Positions 9,073 to 18,173 of a stretch of 64,000 nucleotides of DNA are shown piece after piece (the stretch's first letter is position 1; every line of letters starts with the position of its first letter). The notes under the pieces are model-generated. The model was given only the letters and a program-made list of their open reading frames with translations, searched no databases and was not told the origin of the DNA. The DNA is from Borrelia anserina Es. GTDB lineage: Bacteria > Spirochaetota > Spirochaetia > Borreliales > Borreliaceae. The stretch is taken from assembly GCF_001936255.1 (NCBI RefSeq), contig NZ_CP013704.1:186001-250000 (forward strand), written 5' to 3'. A program made the position numbers and the translations under genes.

Positions 9073-11302
9073 GATATTACTCTTAATTTTAACACACATA
9101 TTCATCTCACATAAAGTAATAAAAGCAGATGAGAGAGCACAATGCATCAAACAAATAAATAAACATATCACAAAAATTAATGAATTAAACAACTCCTTAG
9201 ACAAAATAAAACGAGTAGAAAACACCTATGATTATATAAAAAACTACTTTTTAAAAAATAAAATTCCATACAAAGAACATTCACTCCAAGAAATTGGATT
9301 TATTGGATACTCACAAAAGACAATTCACGTAAAAATAAAAGGCAAAGACAAAACTATTTATAACATTATCATCCCAATCGAAGCACAACATGACTTAAAA
9401 AATAACTTAGCAATCGCTATTGCAATCACACTAATAAATAACTTAAAAAACAAAGAGCTCAATAACAACCTAAACATCTATTTCATAAAAGACGATTCAT
9501 ACAAACAAATATCAATGATAAGCAGCAGATTATTATTAAATACAAATGCTCTTGAAAAAAATACAAATACAATATATTTAATGTTAAATGAAAACAAAGA
9601 AAATAACCCAATAGAATTTAAAAATCAATCAAATATCATAAACTCAAAAACACCTCTAAGCTTTTTAAAAACCTTTATAAAAACATTTGAAAACAATAAA
9701 GTAAATTTTAACATATCAAAAATAAATGATAAAAATATTAATAAAATATATAATTTGCATTTAAAAGAAGAAATTCCAATTTTAATAATAAGCAACAATA
9801 AAGAACCTTCTCTCTTAAACAATGTAAAGAATAATAATATTTATAATATTTATAAATCAATTGAAGAGGCAATTAAAGTTAAAAACACAAAAAATGAAAA
9901 GACACTGCATTATATTATTATAAATACTCCTTTTAAAAAGTGGATAATAAACGAAACTACACTCATTATAATAATATATATTATTTACAACTGTACTCTC
10001 TTAGTGTTAATTACAAGGTTTAAAAGAGCTAGCATCATACTAAGAAAAACTAAAGAAAATTACCATAAAATCATAAAACTATTTTTTATATTATTACTAA
10101 GCACATATATGTCTACTTTAATTACAAATAAAATGCTAATAGCATATGAAGATTTCATAGATTATAAAATTATAAACCCAATATACTTGGTAAATTTCCT
10201 ACTAACACTACTTAACTTCAATATTATATCTTACTTTACATATAACCTTAAAATACATTTAAACCTTAAAGAACTCAAATATTTAGCAATATCAATATCA
10301 CTAATTGAACTCATTATGGTGTTATATATTAAAATAGAACTCATCTTAACCATAATCTTTAAAAAGATACTAATTTTAATTACTCCTAACAAAGGTAAGA
10401 TTTTACAAAAAACAGTAATATTACTCATTTGGATAACAAATTTCATGCTAATAACATCAATACAAACAACTTTCATGATCTCAAAACCGCTTGCACTAAG
10501 CTATTTTATATCAATATTACTTTTCCCAGCAATACTTACCAATATCACAGAACATTTAAAACATAAAACTGCAACAATAAGACAAGAATTTAAAAAATCC
10601 GAAAAAATTGAATCTATAATCCTTTTTTTAATAATCACTATTACCGTAATATCAAATAACATAGAAAAAATTTCAACAATAAAAATAGAACAAATAATAA
10701 GCTTTCCAGAAAAAACCAACAAAATTAGAGTAGAATGCTTAAAAGACAATAAAAATACAATTCAAATCTTGACAAAAGATTTTTATTTAAACTTAGAAAA
10801 AAATAAAAAATATACAGAAAAGGAAATTAAAATACAAGAAAACTTAATAGATTTATCTGTGCAAAAAACAGATGCTGCTAAAAGAACTATCTACGAAATT
10901 AAGATTGCCACCAATAAACTTGCAAAGCAAATTCATCTACTGCTAAAAAATGCATCTGGATTCATTATATATCAAAGTAACACACCATATAAAATAACAG
11001 CCAACAATATAATATTCACAGTAGATAATATGAAATCAAATACAGCAAACATAACTTTTACAGCTAAATCTCAAAAACAAATCAAATACGATGCTTTCGC
11101 TTACTTTGATACTAATAAACACCATGTAAAAATATATGATCATAAAACAAAAAAAGAAGTTAAAAACATTAACATAGATTATTCATACATAATAAAGTAT
11201 TCTGGAGTACTTCCAAAGTCTGAAAAATATGACCAAGATCTCTTTTTCAAACTCCAAAATGACAAAGAAATTGAAAATTTAAAAAACTTGAAAATAAATT
11301 AG
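9062..11302 (+). CDS. Large membrane protein with M28-like exoplasmic domain
   Basis: 746 residues. A signal or anchor sequence (residues 2-20) leads into an exoplasmic domain of about 280 residues, then roughly seven membrane segments between about 297 and 535, then an extracytoplasmic C-terminal domain rich in beta strands. The first domain recalls M28 aminopeptidase folds: YNIIIPIEAQHDLKNNLAIA sits where M28 enzymes have HxD and a DN-x-G-x-A helix. The metal ligands are not convincingly present, so it may be a non-catalytic relative; this is inference. Co-transcribed with prfA-prmC-rel (11-bp overlap with rel). Corresponds to BB0199. Confidence 0.75.
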   Translation: MIIKILLLILTHIFISHKVIKADERAQCIKQINKHITKINELNNSLDKIKRVENTYDYIKNYFLKNKIPYKEHSLQEIGFIGYSQKTIHVKIKGKDKTIYNIIIPIEAQHDLKNNLAIAIAITLINNLKNKELNNNLNIYFIKDDSYKQISMISSRLLLNTNALEKNTNTIYLMLNENKENNPIEFKNQSNIINSKTPLSFLKTFIKTFENNKVNFNISKINDKNINKIYNLHLKEEIPILIISNNKEPSLLNNVKNNNIYNIYKSIEEAIKVKNTKNEKTLHYIIINTPFKKWIINETTLIIIIYIIYNCTLLVLITRFKRASIILRKTKENYHKIIKLFFILLLSTYMSTLITNKMLIAYEDFIDYKIINPIYLVNFLLTLLNFNIISYFTYNLKIHLNLKELKYLAISISLIELIMVLYIKIELILTIIFKKILILITPNKGKILQKTVILLIWITNFMLITSIQTTFMISKPLALSYFISILLFPAILTNITEHLKHKTATIRQEFKKSEKIESIILFLIITITVISNNIEKISTIKIEQIISFPEKTNKIRVECLKDNKNTIQILTKDFYLNLEKNKKYTEKEIKIQENLIDLSVQKTDAAKRTIYEIKIATNKLAKQIHLLLKNASGFIIYQSNTPYKITANNIIFTVDNMKSNTANITFTAKSQKQIKYDAFAYFDTNKHHVKIYDHKTKKEVKNINIDYSYIIKYSGVLPKSEKYDQDLFFKLQNDKEIENLKNLKIN

Positions 11303-11304
11303 TT

Positions 11305-12393
11305 TTATAACCGTTCAAAATCAATTCTCTCCTTTCTCTTTGCATAACTTTGTAAAGCTAAGACTATCAATTTATCAACCAAAGACGCATAATTAAGGCC
11401 ATCATACTCACACATCTTAGCAAACATAGAAATATCTGTAAATCCTGGAATTGTATTCACCTCATTAACATAAATTAAGTCAGTACCTTTTTCAACAAAA
11501 AAATCAATTCTTGCCATACCTCTAAGCTCTAAAAACTTATAAGTTAAGAATGCATATTCCTTAATATCCAACAAATGTTTCGTATCAAGCTGAGCAGGAA
11601 TATTAAAGACAACTGAATTCCCAGGAGCAACAGAATACTTAGCATCATAATCATAAAATACAAAATCCTGTATAACAATTTCCCCAGGAGTAAATATTTT
11701 AATTTGCTCATTCCCAATAACAGAACATTCAATCTCTCTTACTTTTACAAACTTTTCTACAACAACTGTTAAGTCATACTCAAAAGCTTCTTCAACACAT
11801 TTTTCAATCTGAGTATCATCATATGCAATATTGATCCCAATTGAAGAACCAAGCACAGCTGGTTTAACAATTACAGGATACCCTAAAATTTGCTTTATAT
11901 CCCTTTTAATGCCTTCTCTATCTAAAATATAATCATATTTTCTAAATCCAACAAAGGGTACTAAAGGAACATTAAAACTTTTAAGCAAAAGCTTGAAGAA
12001 GTACTTATTACTAGCAATAGCACTTCCTAAAATACCAGAACCAACACAAGGAAGATCCATTATTTTTAAGAGTCCCTGAATAGAACCATCCTCACCTGTC
12101 CTTCCATGAATAATGGGAAACACAACATCAATTTTAAGATCCCTACCATTAACAAATATCCCACGACCAGGAACCAAACTAATAACGGAAGAACTATCCT
12201 TTTTAATTAACTCAGGACTATCAGGAACAGAATCCAACAGATACCAAATCCCAGTAGTCTTATCAACAAAAATTGAAAACACATTATATTTATCAAGTTT
12301 CATAAGAGCCAAGTAAAGCCCATAAGCAGACCTAAGAGAAATTTCATGCTCAAAAGAAACTCCTCCAAATATTAGCATAAGATTTTTTCTCAT
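11305..12393 (-). CDS. ddl: D-alanine--D-alanine ligase
   Basis: Makes the D-Ala-D-Ala dipeptide for peptidoglycan precursors in the cytoplasm. ATP-grasp protein of 362 residues with LMLIFGGVSFEHEISLRSA at the N-terminus, FPIIHGRTGEDGSIQGLL, VIVKPAVLGSSIGI and the Mg-binding end YVNEVNTIPGFT. An in-frame start eight codons upstream lies inside murE; the chosen ATG leaves 4 bp after murE and gives the family-like MRKNLMLIFGG start. It forms a two-gene operon with murE. Its 3' end meets the preceding plus-strand gene with only 2 bp between. Confidence 0.95.
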   Translation of the reverse strand: MRKNLMLIFGGVSFEHEISLRSAYGLYLALMKLDKYNVFSIFVDKTTGIWYLLDSVPDSPELIKKDSSSVISLVPGRGIFVNGRDLKIDVVFPIIHGRTGEDGSIQGLLKIMDLPCVGSGILGSAIASNKYFFKLLLKSFNVPLVPFVGFRKYDYILDREGIKRDIKQILGYPVIVKPAVLGSSIGINIAYDDTQIEKCVEEAFEYDLTVVVEKFVKVREIECSVIGNEQIKIFTPGEIVIQDFVFYDYDAKYSVAPGNSVVFNIPAQLDTKHLLDIKEYAFLTYKFLELRGMARIDFFVEKGTDLIYVNEVNTIPGFTDISMFAKMCEYDGLNYASLVDKLIVLALQSYAKRKERIDFERL

Positions 12394-12397
12394 AAAG

Positions 12398-13918
12398 TCA
12401 GTTCCTACTTCTTGCACTTAAAATAATATCTTTAATAACAGATTGTTCATCCCAAGAAACAATTCGATCTTTATATATTATTGAACTTTCATGGCCTTTG
12501 CCAAGAGTAACAACTAAATCGTTAGCACATGCAATATTTATTGCCTTTTCAATTGCACTTTTCCTATCAGGAATGAAAAATAAATCTTTATTTAAAGTCT
12601 TTTCTGAAATTCCTTTTGCAATATCTTCAATTATTTGCATACTATCTTCACTTCTCGGATCTTCATCACAAAGAATTATTATATCTGAATACCTATCTGA
12701 AATCTCTCCTTGCAACTTTCTCTTAAGAACATCTCTCTCTCCGGCAGAACCAAAAACAGAAATCAACCTATTTTTTGAGAGTCTTTTAAAGATAGGGAAA
12801 ATTTTAAGAAAAGCCCCAGGAGTATGCGCATAATCAATAATTAAAGAAAAATCCTGTCCAAGATCAACACCTTGCATTCGTCCACAAAGACCTTTAATAT
12901 TTGCAAGCTTATCAATAAGTTGTGAAATATCAATACCCATAATTTGACTCACAACAATTAAAGCCGCCATAACATTCTCGATATTGAAACTGCCAGTTAA
13001 ATTAACCCTAGCATCATACTTAATATTCTTATGATAAAATTCAAACTCAGTAAAACCCATATGTTCATTAATCTTACTTACAAAAAAATCAGCATTTTCA
13101 TTATTTAAACTATACGTATAAACTCTATTAATAGCATTTAAAAAAACAGAAAAATTACTATCATCCATATTGACAATTCCAAAACCACCATTAGCATCTG
13201 CAGAAGAAAAAAGACTAAGCTTAACATTCAAATAATTCTGCATGGTACCATGAAATTCAAGATGTTCATGACTAACATTAGTCAAAACAGCAACAAAATA
13301 CGCAACATCAATGAGCCTTGATGTTCTAAAATCAAGACCATGTGAAGTCGATTCAACAATAGCATATTCAACATTATTTTTTACCATTTGACCAAGAACT
13401 AAATGAATTTCTGTTGACTCTGGGGTTGATTGCCTATAAGGATTTTTAACTAAAGTTCCACTTCCATCTTCAAAGAATACCGTTGAAATAAAGCCGACCT
13501 TAACACCCATAGATTTCAAGAGAGTATAGATATAAAAACAAACAGAACTTTTACCATCAGTTCCTGTAACCCCTATGATTTTAAGCTTTTTTGAAGGCTC
13601 ATTATAAAAAATATGAGAAAAATTTGACATAAATCTTCTTATGTCACAAGAATCCACTCTAATATACGTCACATTCGGATCGTAAAAATCAATATCACTT
13701 GTATGAACAATAACATTACTACCACGTTGAATTGCTGACTTGATAAATTTTTGACCATCAAAATGAAGTCCTGGAAGAGCAAAAAATACAAAATTAGATA
13801 AAACACATCTTGAATCATATGCAAGTCCCAATATTTCTACATCACAAGACCCTATAATTCCCTTTACTAGATTTTTATCTAACCTAGATAAAACATTACT
13901 AAGCATTTTTTTATTCAT
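12398..13918 (-). CDS. murE: UDP-MurNAc-tripeptide synthetase
   Basis: Adds the third amino acid to UDP-MurNAc-L-Ala-D-Glu in the cytoplasm. 506 residues from the ATG at MNKKM; a longer version beginning MKMGFIF is possible but adds only a hydrophobic stretch. Motifs: N-terminal FFALPGLHFDGQKFI, the P-loop VTGTDGKSS, STPESTEIH, the central-domain ESTSHGLD, and C-terminal VFGSAGERD, CDEDPRSED and TLGKGHESS. Borrelia peptidoglycan contains L-ornithine, and the DEDPR motif differs from the DNPR of diaminopimelate-adding enzymes, so ornithine is the probable substrate (inference). Operon with ddl. Confidence 0.94.
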   Translation of the reverse strand: MNKKMLSNVLSRLDKNLVKGIIGSCDVEILGLAYDSRCVLSNFVFFALPGLHFDGQKFIKSAIQRGSNVIVHTSDIDFYDPNVTYIRVDSCDIRRFMSNFSHIFYNEPSKKLKIIGVTGTDGKSSVCFYIYTLLKSMGVKVGFISTVFFEDGSGTLVKNPYRQSTPESTEIHLVLGQMVKNNVEYAIVESTSHGLDFRTSRLIDVAYFVAVLTNVSHEHLEFHGTMQNYLNVKLSLFSSADANGGFGIVNMDDSNFSVFLNAINRVYTYSLNNENADFFVSKINEHMGFTEFEFYHKNIKYDARVNLTGSFNIENVMAALIVVSQIMGIDISQLIDKLANIKGLCGRMQGVDLGQDFSLIIDYAHTPGAFLKIFPIFKRLSKNRLISVFGSAGERDVLKRKLQGEISDRYSDIIILCDEDPRSEDSMQIIEDIAKGISEKTLNKDLFFIPDRKSAIEKAINIACANDLVVTLGKGHESSIIYKDRIVSWDEQSVIKDIILSARSRN

Positions 13919-14074
13919 ATTTATAAATATTACAAAAATAAAACCCATTTTCATAGAAAAATGTCAAAAGAGCATATTAAAAAATATTTCAATTATAATC
14001 ATTAAACTAAAAAAGATTAAAATGTACTGTTTACAATTTAAATATTTTTTAATAAACTAACTAATGTTTAACAT

Positions 14075-14147
14075 GGCGCTGTACCCAAGTGGCTAAGGGA
14101 GAAGTCTGCAAAACTTCGATTCGCCGGTTCGATTCCGGTCGGCGCCT
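14075..14147 (+). tRNA. tRNA-Cys (GCA)
   Basis: A 73-nt cloverleaf. The acceptor stem GGCGCTG pairs with CGGCGCC (one G-T pair), and the discriminator is T. The anticodon arm reads GAAGT-CTGCAAA-ACTTC with anticodon GCA. The T arm is GCCGG-TTCGATT-CCGGT with one wobble pair. CCA is not encoded. It lies alone between murE and the CorC-like gene. Confidence 0.95.
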
Positions 14148-14245
14148 TGTCACTTTACAAACCTTAAATAAAACCCAAGACAATTTTTTTACAAAGACAA
14201 ACAAAATTAAAGAAAATGATTTAAAGATAAATTAGAATAATAATT

Positions 14246-15487
14246 ATGTTAGAGTTAATAATTATATTAATATTTATAATACTCTCAGCAATTTTTTCAG
14301 CATCAGAAACAGCCTACACATCATTAAGCCTAATGCAACTGCAAGATATAAAGAAAAAAGGCAAACTAGGAACAATGGCATATAATTTATCCCAAAATCC
14401 ATCAAAACTGGTCACAACAATTTTAATTGGCAATAATATTGCTAATATAACAGCAAGTACACTTACAACAAAATTTGTTCTCGACAAATATGGAAACAAT
14501 GCACTTGCCTTATCAACTGGACTTATAACAATAACAGTGCTCATACTCTCAGAAATATTTCCTAAACAGATTGCAATTCTGAATAACGAAAGCATAGTTT
14601 TATCAACTTCAATCTTACTCAAGATATTAACAATTATATTCACACCAGCAATATATATAATTAACGGAATAGTTAAGATCCTCCTAAACTTATGTAAAAT
14701 AAAAACAAATCAAAAAATGACCAAAGATAGCATAAAAAACATGCTATTTTTAGCTGAAAAATTAGGAATTTTAGAAAATGATGATAGAATATTTATGCAA
14801 AAAATGTTAAATATAGGAGAAGTCAGAGCCTCAGAAGTGATGACACACCGAACAGAAGTATTTTCACTCTCAAGTACATCAAAACTAAAAGATAAGATCA
14901 AATTAATTAAAAAAGAAGGATATTCTAGAATTCCTGTATATAAAGGTCAAAACAGAGAACAAATAATAGGAATTTTAATAACTAAAGACTTAATTGAAAT
15001 AAGCAAAAAAAAACTTGAAAACAACATTATTAAATTTGTAAAACCTGCTGTTTTTGTACAACAAAACAAAAGGATAAAAGACATATTAGATATCATGAAA
15101 CAAAAACAAAAAATAATGGCCATTGTAATCGACGAGTATGGAGGTTTTTCAGGAATACTTACAATAGAGGATATAGTAGAGAAAATTTTTGGTGCAATAT
15201 TTGATGAATATGATCTAGAAGAAAAAAAACAACTCATTACTAAAAAAAATGAAAACACTTATCTGATATCAGGGGAGACCACATTTGATGAAATCGAAGA
15301 AACAATCGGAATAAAAATTCAACACAAAGATTACATAAACACAATTGGAGGATACATAATGGATTTACTTGATAAAATACCCACGAGTGGAGAAAAGGTT
15401 AACACAGAACATGGAGAATATTTAATAGAGGAAATCCAAAATCATAAAATAAAAGAAATAACATTTAAAAAATGTGCAAAGGAATAA
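14246..15487 (+). CDS. HlyC/CorC family DUF21-CBS membrane protein
   Basis: 413 residues with the full architecture of the family: DUF21 membrane domain (about residues 1-190) with IIILIFIILSAIFSASETAYT, the linker EVMTHRTEVFSLS, two CBS repeats (about 195-320, ending VVIDEYGGFSGILTIEDIVE) and a C-terminal CorC/HlyC domain (INTIGGYIMDLLDKIP). Members are associated with magnesium or cobalt efflux; the old label hemolysin is not supported by function. It stands alone, downstream of tRNA-Cys. Corresponds to BB0202. Confidence 0.9.
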   Translation: MLELIIILIFIILSAIFSASETAYTSLSLMQLQDIKKKGKLGTMAYNLSQNPSKLVTTILIGNNIANITASTLTTKFVLDKYGNNALALSTGLITITVLILSEIFPKQIAILNNESIVLSTSILLKILTIIFTPAIYIINGIVKILLNLCKIKTNQKMTKDSIKNMLFLAEKLGILENDDRIFMQKMLNIGEVRASEVMTHRTEVFSLSSTSKLKDKIKLIKKEGYSRIPVYKGQNREQIIGILITKDLIEISKKKLENNIIKFVKPAVFVQQNKRIKDILDIMKQKQKIMAIVIDEYGGFSGILTIEDIVEKIFGAIFDEYDLEEKKQLITKKNENTYLISGETTFDEIEETIGIKIQHKDYINTIGGYIMDLLDKIPTSGEKVNTEHGEYLIEEIQNHKIKEITFKKCAKE

Positions 15488-15636
15488 GAATGAATAAAAA
15501 TATTTGGATCAATATTTTTTTATTGCTTAAAGTCCAACCCAAAAATAAAATATACTCTGAAAAAAACATTAAAATAAAAAGGACTTAAGAAAAAATCCAA
15601 TGATTTTCTAGGAAAAAAGAACAAAAAGGAGGCAAA

Positions 15637-16569
15637 ATGTCAAATAACATCTTAAAATTTTTTAATAAAACATACGAATATATAACAATTTTAATTGTAT
15701 TAATAACAATATTAATAATAACTATAGCAAATGTTTTTGTGGTTGGACCATCTGATGAAGCTATTGTTCTTCGTCTTGGCAAGTTAAATAGAATACTTGA
15801 ACCAGGAATCCATATAAAAATTCCATTAATTGAAGAAAAATTAATTGTACCAGTAAAGATAGTACAAGAACTTAAATTTGGTTTCAATACAAACGACAAC
15901 ATAGGAGATAACTTTGTCAAAGATGAAGGCACTATTATTACTGGTGATTTAAACATAATTAATGTAGAATGGTTAATACAATACAGAATCAGTGACCCAT
16001 ATTCTTTCATGTTTAAAGTAGAATACCCAGAAGAAACTATAAAAGACATTGCAAAATCATCTATGAACAGATTAATTGGAGACAACACTATTTTTGAGAT
16101 CATTAATGATAATAGAGTTGGTGTTACAGAAGGAGTACGAACTTCTATGAATGAAATTATAAAAAAATATGACTTAGGAATCGATATCGTGCAAGTACAA
16201 ATCAGAAATGCTATGCCACCAAGGGGAAAAGTTTACGAAGCATTTGAAGATGTTAACATTGCAACCCAAGATAAAAATAAATTCATTAATGAAGGAAGGA
16301 AAGAATTTAATCAAATTATTCCCAAAATTAGAGGAGAAGCACTTAAATTGATAGAAGAAGCTAAAGGATATAAAGAAAATAGAATAAATACCGCATTAGC
16401 AGAGACAGCAATTTTTAATGCAATTTTAAACGCGTACATCAAAAATCCAGAAATCACAAGAGAGAGAATATATAATGAAGCAATGAAAGAAATCCTAGAA
16501 AGTAAAGACAATGTTGAAATAATTGATAAAAACTTAAATAATTTCCTTCCATTTAAGGAGGTCAAATAA
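15637..16569 (+). CDS. hflK: SPFH/band-7 membrane protease modulator HflK
   Basis: 310 residues: one N-terminal membrane segment (about 20-38) followed by an SPFH domain beginning VFVVGPSDEAIVLRLGKLN and a coiled-coil stretch with GEALKLIEEAKGYKENRIN. HflK and HflC form a large cage around the FtsH protease in the inner membrane and modulate its activity. AAGGAGG precedes the ATG at ideal spacing. hflC follows directly. The protein lacks the Gly/Pro-rich N-terminal region of E. coli HflK. Confidence 0.92.
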   Translation: MSNNILKFFNKTYEYITILIVLITILIITIANVFVVGPSDEAIVLRLGKLNRILEPGIHIKIPLIEEKLIVPVKIVQELKFGFNTNDNIGDNFVKDEGTIITGDLNIINVEWLIQYRISDPYSFMFKVEYPEETIKDIAKSSMNRLIGDNTIFEIINDNRVGVTEGVRTSMNEIIKKYDLGIDIVQVQIRNAMPPRGKVYEAFEDVNIATQDKNKFINEGRKEFNQIIPKIRGEALKLIEEAKGYKENRINTALAETAIFNAILNAYIKNPEITRERIYNEAMKEILESKDNVEIIDKNLNNFLPFKEVK

Positions 16570-17541
16570 ATGAAATACATACTAAAATTTTTATTCTCTA
16601 TTACTAAGATTTTAGCTTTTACACTAACATTCGGATTAATATTGCTAGCCATAATACAACCCATCTATATCCTAAAAGAAAACAGAATTTCAATTATTAC
16701 AAGACTTGGCAAAATCGAGAGAACTGAAAACACTGCAGGACTCAAATATAAAATCCCATTTATTGAAAATGTACAAACATTTCCCAAAAACATACTTAGA
16801 TGGGATGGAGAACCTCAAAGAATTCCAACAGGAGGAGAAGAAAAGCAATTAATCTGGATAGACACAACTGCCAGATGGAAAATTGCAGACATTAATCAAT
16901 TTTATACAGCAATCAAAACAATGGACAGAGCTTACAGCAGAATCAATGCCGCTATTGAACCTGCTGTTAGAGGTGTTATCGCTAAGTATCCTTTACTTGA
17001 AATTATAAGAAGCTCAAATGATCCAATTCAACACCTATCTAATGGAATTTTAACACCAAAAAAAATTCAAGATAACAAAACTTACAAGATCACAAAGGGT
17101 CGAAAAATAATTGAAAACGAAATAATTGAAGTATCAAATAAAAATACAAAAGACATTGGAATCGAAATTGTTGATGTTATCATTAGAAAGATCGGCTACG
17201 ATCCAAGTTTAATCGATTCTGTACATAACAGAATGATTTCAGAAAGGCAACAAATTGCAGAAGAACAAAGAAGTAGAGGAATTGCTGAAAAAACGGAAAT
17301 ACTTGGTAGCATTGAGAAAGAAAAGCTAAAGTTACTAAGTGAAGCAAAAGCTAAGGCAGCTAAAATTAAAGCCGAAGGAGACAGTGAGGCTGCAAAAATC
17401 TACGCAAATGTCTATGGTAAAAATATTGAATTTTACAGATTTTGGCAAGCACTAGAGAGTTATAAAGCAACACTTAAAGACAAACGTAAAATACTCTCAA
17501 CAGATATGGATTTTTTTAGATACTTACATAATAAGAAATAA
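16570..17541 (+). CDS. hflC: SPFH/band-7 membrane protease modulator HflC
   Basis: 323 residues with an N-terminal membrane segment (about 8-32) and an SPFH domain with RISIITRLGKIERTENTAGLKYKIPF, then a long helical tail rich in Ala, Glu and Lys (EKLKLLSEAKAKAAKIKAEG) and the HflC-like SEAAKIYANVYGKNIEFY. It starts immediately after the hflK stop; an AAGGAGG ribosome site lies inside the end of hflK. Partner of HflK in regulating FtsH. A 13-bp perfect hairpin follows 60 bp downstream. Confidence 0.93.
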   Translation: MKYILKFLFSITKILAFTLTFGLILLAIIQPIYILKENRISIITRLGKIERTENTAGLKYKIPFIENVQTFPKNILRWDGEPQRIPTGGEEKQLIWIDTTARWKIADINQFYTAIKTMDRAYSRINAAIEPAVRGVIAKYPLLEIIRSSNDPIQHLSNGILTPKKIQDNKTYKITKGRKIIENEIIEVSNKNTKDIGIEIVDVIIRKIGYDPSLIDSVHNRMISERQQIAEEQRSRGIAEKTEILGSIEKEKLKLLSEAKAKAAKIKAEGDSEAAKIYANVYGKNIEFYRFWQALESYKATLKDKRKILSTDMDFFRYLHNKK

Positions 17542-17600
17542 AATAACACAAATTAAAGAAAACATTAAATGAAAAAATATAAAAAAACAAGTTACACAAA

Positions 17601-17632
17601 ATGAGCTAATATTTATTTGAATATTAGCTCAT
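17601..17632 (+). terminator. Perfect hairpin downstream of hflC
   Basis: Arms ATGAGCTAATATT and AATATTAGCTCAT form a perfect 13-bp stem with a 6-nt loop, 60 bp after the hflC stop. The position fits transcription termination of hflK-hflC. No U-rich tract follows, so it may instead be a Rho-assisted site or a 3'-end stabiliser. Confidence 0.5.
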
Positions 17633-17847
17633 TCTAGCAAACACCTAAAGGTAATACTACTACTACAAACACCAAACTTTAATGAGAAATTATAAGTTTA
17701 AAAAAACATAAATAACCAGCCTAAAACTTAATGACACTGATTTTAGAGTCACATCCTTTAAACTGAAATAACACTAAATATCAATGCTTTAAAGTTAAAA
17801 TCACAAATACTTTTTTATTGACAAAAAACTCTGTTTATGAAAAAATT

Positions 17848-17865
17848 ATTTTGGCTAGCCAAAAT
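17848..17865. promoter_or_regulatory. Perfect 18-bp palindrome upstream of tRNA-Phe
   Basis: The sequence ATTTTGGCTAGCCAAAAT equals its own reverse complement over all 18 bases. It ends 23 bp before the tRNA-Phe gene and just ahead of TATATT (17871-17876), a plausible -10 box. A dyad in this place could be an operator for a dimeric regulator. No protein is assigned. Confidence 0.4.
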
Positions 17866-17888
17866 TCTGATATATTAGAAAAAAGCCA

Positions 17889-17961
<73 letters not shown>

Positions 17962-18173
17962 ATTAAGTTAAGAAGTTTTGTCTACACAACATAACCTCAG
18001 TTAAAAGGAGTAAGAATAGACTTAAAGTCCAAAGCTACTAAGAGACTATGAAATTATGTAATAAGTATAGTTACATCAGTTATATCCAGTTTGTAAAACA
18101 TAGGAAAAAAGTCATTGCTTTGCAAATTCGATTGTTTTAAATAACAATAATTAAAGCTTTAAGAGGACTCCCA

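Larger units (their letters stand above)
17542..17888. other. Non-coding region between hflC and tRNA-Phe
   Basis: No open frame with coding character was found on either strand. It contains a 13-bp perfect hairpin near its start, a TTGACA box at 17818-17823 with no well-placed -10 partner, and an 18-bp perfect palindrome about 23 bp before the tRNA. The remainder is AT-rich sequence without visible repeats. Confidence 0.6.

Noticed and set aside
17818-17823. TTGACA box as the tRNA-Phe promoter
   Set aside because: No acceptable -10 hexamer lies 15-19 bp downstream; the nearest candidate TATATT is about 47 bp away.
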